DNA of 64,000 bases from assembly GCA_902729315.2 (NCBI GenBank), contig LR746269.1:9398231-9462230 (forward strand), read 5' to 3'. The notes beneath the pieces are model-generated. The model did not search any database. It was not told where the DNA came from and saw nothing but the letters and a program-made list of their open reading frames with translations. Made by a program: the position numbers and the translations under genes. Positions 41,501 through 50,974 of the stretch are shown here, piece after piece; the stretch's first letter is position 1; the number at the start of each line of letters is the position of its first letter. The DNA is from Spirodela intermedia. Lineage: Eukaryota; Streptophyta; Magnoliopsida; Alismatales; Araceae.

Positions 41501-43712
41501 CGGCAGTTTCGTGCGTAACGTCATATGAAAAGTCACGGAGATCAGATGTAGAATCATTTTCTTCATAGAATTTCATAAATTTATGAGATTCCCTTGTTTA
41601 TCCTGACTTGTTTATGTATCTTGGTATAAGATATTATTTATGGCCATCTCTTTTCTGAGAGAGCCCGTAATGGGTTAAGTCGCATCAAAGAGATGGCCTT
41701 CAGTTTAAAGTTTAGATCAAGAAAACCTTGATATGTATGGAATTACCCTGGTGTTGTGTGGGTTTTTTTTTCCTGCAAACTTGGCACATAGATTTGCGTC
41801 CTCAACAATGTGAAAAGTTTCATGCGCTTGCATTGAGAATTAAAACAGGTTCTTCCAATGTTAATCTTTGCCGTTTATGGGCTTTTGGCTAATTGAAGCG
41901 TATGCTATAATTCTTCATGAAAGAAGATTTCATAGTTGTAATTTTTAAAATAGATTGTGGGGGCATGTTGTCAAGGTGTAAAACGTTTATTATCAGAGTA
42001 TATTAAACTCAGAACTGTAGGGATTGTAAAAGTTATGTTGGACAATTTTCTATATGTTTCATGATTCCACAGAATTCAACAAAAATACCTAGAATATTGA
42101 GATCTCGAGAACTTTCAAATCCAGTGGAGCATCAAACTCAGCCCTTCCTGCCCATTTTTCCTCGGAAAATACAGGAATTGTCACAAGTTCCTGATCTGTC
42201 CAATTATTATTTTTTCGCTTTAAAACTCATCTCTTGTGCGTTAACTGTTGAATTTCTCATTATTTTCTTCTTGATGTGCCCTTATCCATTATTAGAATAT
42301 TTTTCAATACTAGCTGCTTATGCCAGATTGTTTTCTGTCCCCATAGATGCCCTGTGCATATTCGGGGAAATTCTCAAGCTGGCCGGAGAGAACGCAGGCC
42401 TGAGGCCAAAGCCGCACCTCTTCCTCTCTATGATGCGCGAATTTGCAGCGGAAGGGGATTTCCACATGGTCCAAGGCTTACGTGGTCGCATGTGGTCAGA
42501 CTCAGTTGGGTTCATCTCTCCTGTTGCCCAGGGAGAAGCTGATGAGCTTCTAATGGAAGCAGCGATGAACAGCCACCGGGTACCAGTTTTTCTTCCAGAA
42601 CCTCCGGCCTATCACTGGTTCATAAAAAAAATTCAATATATATATATATATATATATATATCAGTCCATACAGTTTCCTTGATTCATCGTCGTCCCTGCC
42701 CTGAGAGCCAATTCTTAAACAATATCAAGAGAATACCCACAAATATAGTGTCGTACACTTGTTCTTCATGCATGCCAATCCCTCCTTATTTATTCATATA
42801 TCTGTATGATTGACACCCGCCGCTTTCTCCTTTGCATGGCATTTTATTTCCCTTGATGAATCCCAGATCAATTCCTTGTTCAGGTTGATATCGCCAGGCA
42901 GATTCTCTCAAGCATTCTCAGGAGGGGGAAGTGGAGCTCTTGGACCAGCAGGGGAGGCATGGTACAGAAATGGAGACCTTCCTTGATACGTCTGCTTATC
43001 CAGAAGCAGAGAAACAAAAGCTGAAACGATCTGCTCCTTCTGGTCTGCAGGTTGCTCTTCGCCTCGAGGCCCTGTCCGGCTTCACGGGTTCTCTGTTCAA
43101 CCCCTGCATCCTCGCCGAGGTTCGTCAGTCTCATCTTCCTCGGTCTTCTTCTTCTTGGAAAGCCCGACCGATTTCCCGACGATCCGCAGGTTTCGCTGGA
43201 CGATCCCATCGAGAAGTACATGACCCCGTTCGAGGAAGCGAACCCTCTGCGCACCGGCTTGATCTTGAAGAAGGTCGCCATGCGTTTCTACAGAGACGCC
43301 GCCGTCCCCATCGTCGACGACTGGGGCACCTGCGTGGGGATCGTCCACAGGGAAGACTGCCGCGAGGTACCCACCTACCGTCTTCGTCTTCCTCTCCCTC
43401 CGACGAGATTCGATCGGCGTGGTTTCTCAGCGCTTGGCGGCGATGGTACAGATCGATGCGCCGCTCTCGGCGGCGATGAGGGCGCCGCCGCCGTGCGTGA
43501 CCACGTCGACGTCCACCGGGCGAGTCATCGAGCTCCTCATCCAGAAGAGGTACGAGATGGTCGTCGTCGTGAGGTCCGGCAGCATCTTCGACGCCGGCCA
43601 CAGCGCTGGCTCGAGGCCAGTAGGCGTCTTCACCCGCCGCCAGCTGCTCCGGTCGACGGCGGAGGAACAGGTACCGCCACATCCTGTATGCAGAATCTTC
43701 GGGTATTCCTGA
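38591..43712 (+). CDS. CBSPPR1: PPR repeat - CBS domain fusion protein (CBSPPR1-like)
   Basis: Twelve exons, 38591-38848, 38941-39123, 39250-39382, 40420-40514, 40679-40840, 40953-41021, 41288-41423, 42347-42579, 42884-42961, 43051-43119, 43190-43366 and 43452-43712, give about 617 aa in one frame. The N-terminus is Arg/Ser-rich and may be an organelle transit peptide. P-type PPR motifs follow (VMNAVMEACVHCGNVDAALG, TYNTLILSCVKSRRMDVAMG, AYTAIVDAFLGCG). The C-terminal exons encode a CBS pair: DPIEKYMTPFEEANPLRTG, AAVPIVDDWGTCVGIVHRED, VIELLIQKRYEMVVVV and GVFTRRQLLR. This combination matches Arabidopsis At5g10690. PPRs bind RNA and CBS pairs bind adenosine nucleotides, so ligand-tuned RNA binding is possible (inference). 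The stop at 43712 reads a few codons past a potential donor site, so the extreme C-terminus is less sure. Confidence 0.88.
42638..42661. repeat. (AT)n microsatellite in a PPR-CBS intron
   Basis: Pure TA run inside the intron between 42580 and 42883. Confidence 0.9.
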
Positions 43713-43882
43713 ATCCATTTTTTTTGTTCCCGCCTTCCTCACCTTTCTTACTCCGCGGCGCACCGTACCGTCGGAATTAAAATCCCTCATGATCTCGGTC
43801 GGGGGCGCAGTAGCACCGTTGATCTCTCATCGGACGGACGGCGCTTAACGCGGGGATTCCTCGGAGAGTGGCGGTGCATGGC

Positions 43883-43890
43883 TTTAAATA
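43883..43890 (+). promoter_or_regulatory. Likely TATA box of the subtilase gene
   Basis: TTTAAATA about 55 bases before the signal-peptide ATG at 43943. Transcription would then begin near 43915, downstream of the in-frame ATG at 43868, so the shorter protein is the likely product. Confidence 0.5.
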
Positions 43891-43942
43891 CGCCTCGAGA
43901 AGTCGAAGAGGATGCCCTTTCCTTTTTAAGATAGCGGCGACG

Positions 43943-46276
43943 ATGCCCTTTCCGCCGCGCGCCGCCGCCGTCTTCCTCCTCCTCCTAGCTTCCCTCCGCC
44001 TATCGCCGGCGGAGGAGAGGATCACCTTCATAGTCCTGGTCGACCCCTCCTCGAAGCCCTCCCTCTTCCCAGCTCACCTCAGCTGGTACTCCTCCATTCT
44101 CTCTTCTTCTTCTTCTTCTTCCTCTCCTCCTTCGCTCCATATCCACGTCTACAGTACCATCCTGCATGGGTTTTCCGCGAGGCTCACGCCGGCGGAGGCC
44201 CGCGGGGTGCGGGCCTCTGCCGGCGTCCTGGCGGTGCGGCCCGACGCTTTACTTCGCCCACTCACTACGCGGTCTCCGACATTCCTCGGCCTCGACTCCC
44301 CTTGGTCGTCCATCTCCCAGCTCTCCGACCTCGCCTCCGACTCTGTCGTCGGCGTAATCGACACCGGAATCTGGCCGGAGAGTCCCAGCTTCGCCGACTC
44401 CGGCGACCTCGGCCCCGCGCCGCACCGGTGGAAGGGGGAGTGCGAAGACGGCCCCGGGTTCAACCGCTCCTCCTGCAGCGGCAAGCTCGTTGGCGCTCGG
44501 TCCTTCTACGCCGGCTACCTCGCGGCATCCCTCCCGGCGCTCTCCTCCGGTGACTTCCTGTCCGCGAGAGACGCCGACGGGCACGGCACGCACGTCGCGT
44601 CCATTGCCGCCGGCGGGCCGGTGGGCGGCGCCGGATTCCAGGGATTCGCCCGCGGGGTCGCTAGGGGGATGGCCCCCAAGGCGAGGATCGCCGTCTACAA
44701 GGTCTGCTGGCCCGCCGGCTGCCTCGTTTCTGACATCGTGGCGGCGATCGACAGGGCCGTGGCCGACGGCGTCGACATTCTCTCCATGTCGTTGGGGTCG
44801 TCCTCGCCAGTGCCGGCGTACCACCTCGACGCCCTCTCCGTCGCCACCTTCCGCGCCACCATGGCCGGCGTCCTCGTCGTCTCCTCCGCCGGCAACGGCG
44901 GCCCGCGGCCGAGGAGCATATCCAACGCCCCACCGTGGGTCCTCACCGTCGGCGCCGGCACCATGGATCGTAGTTTCCCGGCTGTCGTCGTCCTCGGCGA
45001 GGGCGAGAGGAGAGTTGAAGGGACGTCGATAACTTTCCCGTACCCCCGCCGGCGGCGGAGTCAGCGCCTCCGCCTCTTCTCCGCCGCAACGGCCACCCCG
45101 CGGGAGGTGGAAGGGAGCGCCGTATTCTTTCGCGCCGCCGCCCGAAACACTTCCAGGCTCGGGACCGGCGCCGCCTTCCGCCGCGCCGGCGCGGCAGCGA
45201 TGGTGATCGCCCACGGAGACGTAGACCCCGCGGGGATGATCGCAGAGCCCCACGTGATCCCCACCGTCGCCGTCGGTGAGTCTCAGGCGAGGTCCATCGA
45301 GAGGTACATCGCGAGCAGCAGGGATCCGACGGCGGTGATCTTCTCAGAAGGGACGGATCTGGGCCGTCCAGCGCCCGCAGTGGCGTCGTTCTCTTCCCGC
45401 GGGCCCAACGCGGCGGTCGCGCGGGTCCTGAAGCCCGATCTCCTCGCCCCCGGGGTCAACGTGCTGGCCGCGTGGACCGGCTCGACCGGCCCGTCCTGTC
45501 TCCGGTCCGACCCCCGCCGGACCGGGTTCAACGTAATGTCGGGTACCTCCATGGCTTGCCCCCACGTGTCCGGGGTGGCGGCGCTGGTGAAGGCGGCGCA
45601 CCCCAGCTGGGCTCCCGGGGAGATGAAGTCCGCGCTGATGACGACGGCTTCGGCGGCGGCGGCGATCCAAGACGAGTCTACCCGGCGCGCGGCGGGGCCC
45701 TTCGACATGGGCGCCGGGCACGTGCGGCCGGAGGCGGCGTTGGACCCGGGGTTGGTCTACCCCGCCGAGCTGGAGGACTACGTTGACTTGTTCGTCTGCG
45801 AGTTGAACTACACGGAGGAGGAGGTGAGGGTGATGACCGGGGGGAGGAGGACGGCCCCGGTCAGCGCTTCCATTGAGAGGTGTCGGCGGAGGAAGGCCGA
45901 CGGGGGAGCGAACTACCCGGGCTTCGTGGTGGAGGAAGAGGCGGCGGCGGCGGCCATGAACGGGGAGGTGGCCTTCTACAGGCGACTGAGGAGGGTCGAC
46001 GGCGGGGCGGCGGCGGTTTACTTTGCGGAGGTGGCAGCGCCGGAGGGCTACACGGCCGCCGTCGAGCCAGTGAAGCTGAGATTCGACGGGAGGGTCGGAG
46101 AGACGGCGGAGTTCAAGTTGACCGTCAGATTTGTCGGAAAAACAGCGGTGGCGGAGGCTAGAAGGCGAGGGTCGGTGAGCGGCCATTTAACTTGGAAGGA
46201 GGACGGCGGCAATCGCACCGTGAGGACGCCCATCGCCGCCTTCTCCGCCCGGCTGCTCCTCCCGGCCCGCTTTTAG
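43943..46276 (+). CDS. Subtilisin-like serine protease (plant subtilase)
   Basis: Intronless, about 70% GC, 777 aa from the ATG at 43943 (an in-frame ATG at 43868 would add 25 residues that spoil the signal peptide and lies upstream of a TATA-like site). Domain order: signal peptide (AAAVFLLLLASLRLSPAEE), I9 propeptide (about 28-105), S8 catalytic domain with D140 (VIDTGIWPES), H214 (GHGTHVAS), oxyanion N318 (SSAGNGGP) and S536 (SGTSMACPHVSG), a PA insert (about 340-470) and a C-terminal fibronectin-like domain. Such proteases are secreted to the cell wall and process peptides and wall proteins. The family is SBT1-like; exact orthology is not clear. It has a Ser run of about eight residues near 54-61. 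Confidence 0.92.
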   Translation: MPFPPRAAAVFLLLLASLRLSPAEERITFIVLVDPSSKPSLFPAHLSWYSSILSSSSSSSSPPSLHIHVYSTILHGFSARLTPAEARGVRASAGVLAVRPDALLRPLTTRSPTFLGLDSPWSSISQLSDLASDSVVGVIDTGIWPESPSFADSGDLGPAPHRWKGECEDGPGFNRSSCSGKLVGARSFYAGYLAASLPALSSGDFLSARDADGHGTHVASIAAGGPVGGAGFQGFARGVARGMAPKARIAVYKVCWPAGCLVSDIVAAIDRAVADGVDILSMSLGSSSPVPAYHLDALSVATFRATMAGVLVVSSAGNGGPRPRSISNAPPWVLTVGAGTMDRSFPAVVVLGEGERRVEGTSITFPYPRRRRSQRLRLFSAATATPREVEGSAVFFRAAARNTSRLGTGAAFRRAGAAAMVIAHGDVDPAGMIAEPHVIPTVAVGESQARSIERYIASSRDPTAVIFSEGTDLGRPAPAVASFSSRGPNAAVARVLKPDLLAPGVNVLAAWTGSTGPSCLRSDPRRTGFNVMSGTSMACPHVSGVAALVKAAHPSWAPGEMKSALMTTASAAAAIQDESTRRAAGPFDMGAGHVRPEAALDPGLVYPAELEDYVDLFVCELNYTEEEVRVMTGGRRTAPVSASIERCRRRKADGGANYPGFVVEEEAAAAAMNGEVAFYRRLRRVDGGAAAVYFAEVAAPEGYTAAVEPVKLRFDGRVGETAEFKLTVRFVGKTAVAEARRRGSVSGHLTWKEDGGNRTVRTPIAAFSARLLLPARF

Positions 46277-46659
46277 AGGCAGGAGGAGCCCGTCGCCGGC
46301 GTTTTCGTGGCCGGCGGCCGGCCCGAAAGCTCTGACCGTCTCTGCCGTGTCTGAAAGGGCATCCGAGGCGGCGGCGCTAATACCGCCGGAACCTTTCCCA
46401 GGAGCATCATTAGTGTAGTGCGCTCAGGCTGCAGAAGGCGTTTATTTTACTATATTTATATATTTAATATCTAGTACCCGCACCTGATGACTCCCTCTGC
46501 ACCAAGCATTCAACTTAGAACACTTTCCCTTTTGCCCTGTCCTTCATTCACGCCAGGCGTTGACCCCCCTTAAGAAAATAAGCTCCTTGGGTGAAAAATC
46601 TCATACATTTCCTCGGTCGTCCTGTGATGGACGGCCCAATGCCCGGCCGAAATTGTTAG

Positions 46660-47619
46660 TCAGTTCAGAAGGTGGTAGAACTTGGAGGGCTTCAGCCCTC
46701 GGGTGGCGTTGAAGTAGCGCAGCGTCGTCGCCCACTTCTTCCGGTCCTTGAGCCGGTGGACGGCGATGGTGTTGGGCACAAAAGTCCACGGCGGGTAGGG
46801 GAAGTCGTACATCACCGGCTTCGTGTCGTCGTAGTTGAGGCGGGCTCCCTGGGTGCTGTAGACGTTCTTCCCCCGCCCTCCGGCGCGCAGCCACTCGCCG
46901 ACGAGGGCGTCCTCCGGGCCGGCGGTGTTGTTGCGGGTGACGTTGGTCGACGCGATCCACCGCACCAGGTCCCAGGAGAGAACGTAGCCCATCCCCCTCA
47001 TGAAGAGGGGGTTCTTCTCGCCGGCGGGATGCTCGTGGCCCCAGTACAGGTCCTCCCTCGGCTGCCGCCGGAGGGACTCCACCAGCTCCGGGAACCGGAA
47101 GTAGGTGTCGTCGTCCGTCTTCATGACGAAGTCGTAGGGGGCCTCTTGCTCGCCGGAGAGGAGCTCCGGCAGGGCAGAGAAGTAGGCGTAGGTCTTGCCG
47201 CTGTTCATGTTCTCCGAGCAGTTGAGGACGATGATGTCGTGGTAGAGCATGATCTCGAGGGCCACCAGAATTCTGTGCTCGTCGCCGGTGACGTTGCAGA
47301 GGACGAACCTGGCGTCGATCTGGGCCGGAACGGGGGGCTGCAGGGCGTGGAGGAGGCGGAGCCGGTCGCGGGCTTCGTAGCGGTCGGCAACCGTCAGGAT
47401 CCCCATGAGCAACCGGAACTCCGGCGTGTGCGCGGAGGTCGCCCCGTCGCCGGCGTGCGGAGAAATATTGGATCCTCTGCTAATTAGCCTCTCGATCCGG
47501 AACTGGTCTGGTAAGTTGAAGGCGCAGATGAAGGCGACCAAGGTCAGCGGTAGCAGAACCAGAGCGATCTTCTCCACCGTAGCCAGCGTTGAATTCGGTG
47601 AAGAAGAAGAAGGCTTCAT
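46660..47619 (-). CDS. GT31 family galactosyltransferase, type II Golgi membrane protein
   Basis: A 319-aa protein from the Met at 47619. An in-frame Met at 47808 would add 63 residues of non-membrane sequence, and the shorter form gives a proper type II topology. A short cytosolic tail is followed by a membrane anchor (about 18-36, IALVLLPLTLVAFICAF) and a lumenal GT31 domain: MGILTVADRYEARDRLR, VLNCSENMNSGKTYAYF, the DxD-type DDD at 169-171 in MKTDDDTYF, LYWGHEHPAG, GMGYVLSWDLVRWIA and EDALVGEWL. Several N-x-S/T sites are visible. It probably transfers galactose in beta-1,3 linkage to a glycoprotein or arabinogalactan in the Golgi; substrate is not known. Stop-to-stop convergent with the subtilase, 380 bases apart. 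Confidence 0.85.
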   Translation of the reverse strand: MKPSSSSPNSTLATVEKIALVLLPLTLVAFICAFNLPDQFRIERLISRGSNISPHAGDGATSAHTPEFRLLMGILTVADRYEARDRLRLLHALQPPVPAQIDARFVLCNVTGDEHRILVALEIMLYHDIIVLNCSENMNSGKTYAYFSALPELLSGEQEAPYDFVMKTDDDTYFRFPELVESLRRQPREDLYWGHEHPAGEKNPLFMRGMGYVLSWDLVRWIASTNVTRNNTAGPEDALVGEWLRAGGRGKNVYSTQGARLNYDDTKPVMYDFPYPPWTFVPNTIAVHRLKDRKKWATTLRYFNATRGLKPSKFYHLLN

Positions 47620-48400
47620 CCCCGGCGAGGCGATATTGATACCTGCAAGTCGAGCATATAGATGCTCTCTCCTCCGGTGGACTCTTGGCCAGATGAAGAT
47701 CGAGGAAGAGGATGACGGAAAACCAAGGTTAGGCACCGGCATCCATCCGACCGGAGTCGACGAGGGGTCGACGAGGACTGGTGGAAGGATCTTGACCCAC
47801 CACCCCACCCCCCCCCCCCCCCCACCCCAACCGGCAACCGGTCAACTCTACCTAACACGATGAGTCAGCGTTCCCACTCGCCGGAAGTGCTCGTGGGAAT
47901 TCCACCCCCGAAAGTCCAATCGTTCACGCAACGCCGGCGGGGAAAGAGAGAGGAGAGGTCAGCTCTCCGACCCAAGTGCCGCAATGGCCGTCGGGACCGC
48001 CGAGGGACGCCGCGGCGGCTTTAAGAGAGAACCACAGGTTCAAGCGCCGCCCCGTACCGCGTCGGCTGCGGCCCAGATTTGGGAATCTCGTGCGGGGTGG
48101 GGTCCGGCTGGTCTTCTTCTCCGTGCTTTTCTTTCGTCTCCTCCATGCCGAATTGACAATAAAATGAAGAAAATATGATGGGAAATATATGACTGGAGTA
48201 AATGAATAATAGGAGGAGAGAGAAGAAGATTCCACGAATATATTTTTTAATAAAGATAAAAAAATCATAAAGGGGATAAAAGAGAAAGGGATGGTTGCGA
48301 AACGAAAGGGTATAATAAAAAATAAGTTTAAAGTGGGCCAGCTCACTTATGTGGGAAAAAATTAATCTATACCACACTTAGTTGTTAGCTCTAAATTTAG
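47620..48400. other. 5' flank of the GT31 gene
   Basis: Contains a C-run near 47809-47822 and a change from GC-rich to AT-rich sequence at about 48150. No coding signal that I trust. Confidence 0.5.
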
Positions 48401-50850
48401 TAGTGTAGCACCGACATTCAACGCCTCTTGACGTAAAGCTGGTGATACCAAATGATTCACATAATTTGATAAAATTAAGATAATATAAGGTTTTTGAAAT
48501 ATAATATCAACTTAACTCTTTTTTTTAGCAAAGCTTCATCTAGAATAAAACGATAGTGATTCTAAGTCATTAATATGATTGATTTATATCATAATAATTT
48601 TTGTTAGATTTGACTATGCTGAGTTTGTTTTCCAAAATTAATGATACAATATATAAATGATAACCCTTACTCTCATCACCAAAATTAATAAAAATATATT
48701 TTCACTTTTCTTATTTATTTTGATACAATCATTAGAATCAATCAAAACATAAGTCATACAACTAGATATTTTCAAATCAATTATGCTTAGTTTTTATGAT
48801 ACTCTATTTCATAAAAAGTCATATTCATCGTTGACTTTATTAGAGAAATGTTAATAAGATAGTTTGACATTGCTATTATTTTAGTCCAAAAATAAGTTGA
48901 AAGATACCTCTAATTAAGGATATTTCACACCATTGCAGTTATCTCATTATGTTCTAGACCTTTAATAACCATAATTTATCTTTAAATATCATGTTTTTCA
49001 GAAGAAAAATATCATATGATAAAAATTATCTCTACATCTATATGGAGGGTTTCAATAACACAATTATTAATGATTTCAACCATTGCCTTAAACTTGACAA
49101 ATTTATCAAATGATTGTAACTCAATAACTATATCAAATGATAAAATCATTGTCAAGGTATGCGCCATTAAATTGACAACCTTGATATGAATGTTGTCCTG
49201 TGATACCTCCACTATCTATCATGATGGAAGTGGGCATGTTGTTGATTTTTAGTTTGAGGATGAACCAATCTCTTTTTATGCCACCATTCTTGTAACCTAT
49301 TACAAGCACCAAATAATTGAAGATGGTTTAAGAAAATAAGTATCATTTGATACTTTATGCATGATAAAGATAGCTTTTGGTCATTTTCATTCAATTTAAT
49401 TGTGTTACATTAAACATTCCACATCTTTGCAAATTAAGTACTCATCATAAACGAAACTAGAAAGAGCTATCTTATCTCCCAGAGTTTTATTTATCTTGAG
49501 CCTCTCTTAGGTGTCCTATAGTCATCACCTTTGATGCAACGATTGTTGATTTATTGGTCATTGCTTACTCTTACTTTTTTGCTTGTCATTGCCCCTATTG
49601 TTAGCAAGGTTGGTCTTATAATCAATTATTGCGTCAAGTGATGCTATTGTCAATCATATATCATCTATATCTTGGTGACAAATCTCCACATATGTCTAAA
49701 CCTAGAGATCAGTTATAAAGTCAAAATAATTTGTCTTCCTTGAACATATTTTTTTATTTTTATGAACAGTAAAACATTTTTTTTCGCATTCTCATTGGGT
49801 CAGCATGATAAATCCAGAAAATTACAGCATTTATCAATTACATGTTCCTCATTAGAAGAAATTGTTCCTTCAACCCCATAATGAACTCATCTCAAGTGAT
49901 GATATGAGTCTTGGTTCAAGCAAGGATTGAATCTTACACCATAACTTAGCATATGTCATTAGATGTATGCTAGCAAGTACTACTTTCTCCTCCTCAAATT
50001 AAGGTTTTGGTTGATATCTTAAAGAAAAATTTCAATTTTCTAAGTGTTGCAAGTCCCCACATACACTTCAGGATGTAGTAATTTGACACGGCTTAGAATA
50101 TTAATTACTTATGTATTATTTGTTAGGTGGTTCAATAACATCACATCCACTATGAGGGGCTCAAGTGCTTCTTAAAGGGAAACAACATTCAAAACTTAGC
50201 CTCAATCAGTGATGATGACCTTCATTGTCACTACTTGCACATGTTCAAACTATTCCTCCCAAGACCGAACCTCCTCAACAGTGACAAGTTAATCTTTGTA
50301 CCAAGTTTCTCTCTCCTTGACTACCATTTCTTGATCTAATCCAAGTTGTCACTAAAACACTCCCTTAGTTTGTATGTGTTGTTTACTCAGTGCAACTGGA
50401 GTTGACTATCTTCTATGATACCTAACATAAACATAAAGTAATAACCTTTCTATAAGGACACAAAAACCTCTAAGATATCAACATATGGCACCTTGCTCTA
50501 GAAAGGCCATGTTTCACTTGAATACTTAGTTGGGCTGTGGTTCCTATGATGTCATATTCCTTTCTAATGGCATAAGGCTCTTGCATAATTAGTTAATACT
50601 GATGGGTACGTTGCTCTTGGTACATATGTGATAGTTCAAGCCTTTGCATACTCTGTGTACATTGTGCATGTCCCAAGTATTTTGTAGACATTGAGTAGGA
50701 TTATCTCCTAGATGAATGTTAGTTTTCCTACATAATTTACATATATGCCCAGTATAATCGTTAATATACTTTTTAAATATGATGTAAAAAGGTATATACG
50801 TAAAATACAATCATTACAAGTACCATTCCATTTTTTTAGGGGCATTAATT
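48401..50850 (-). mobile_element. AT-rich block with decayed Ty3/gypsy gag traces
   Basis: The minus strand at about 49560-49900 reads, across stops and frame breaks, like a plant gypsy gag: LKEQFL, then about 60 residues later VEICHQDIDDI and IDYKTN followed by a basic, Lys-rich tail. Upstream and downstream sequence is AT-rich and lacks usable frames. No LTRs, reverse transcriptase or integrase could be recognised. The call rests on weak, broken likeness and could be wrong. Confidence 0.4.
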
Positions 50851-50974
50851 TCATTATCTCCCGTGGAATCCCAGTCCGAGTCAACTCGGTCATCACGCCT
50901 CACGAACGATCCGACGACTCTGCGGTCTGGCCTTTAAATTTCGCACCGGAGGTTGCGCCAGGTTGCGGCCTGCG

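Noticed and set aside
42061-42813. A 250-aa plus-strand frame in the PPR-CBS gene
   Set aside because: Only 42347-42579 is exon; the rest is intron read-through that includes an AT microsatellite.
44249-45253. A 334-aa minus-strand frame opposite the subtilase
   Set aside because: Antisense shadow of a very GC-rich coding exon; no domain likeness.
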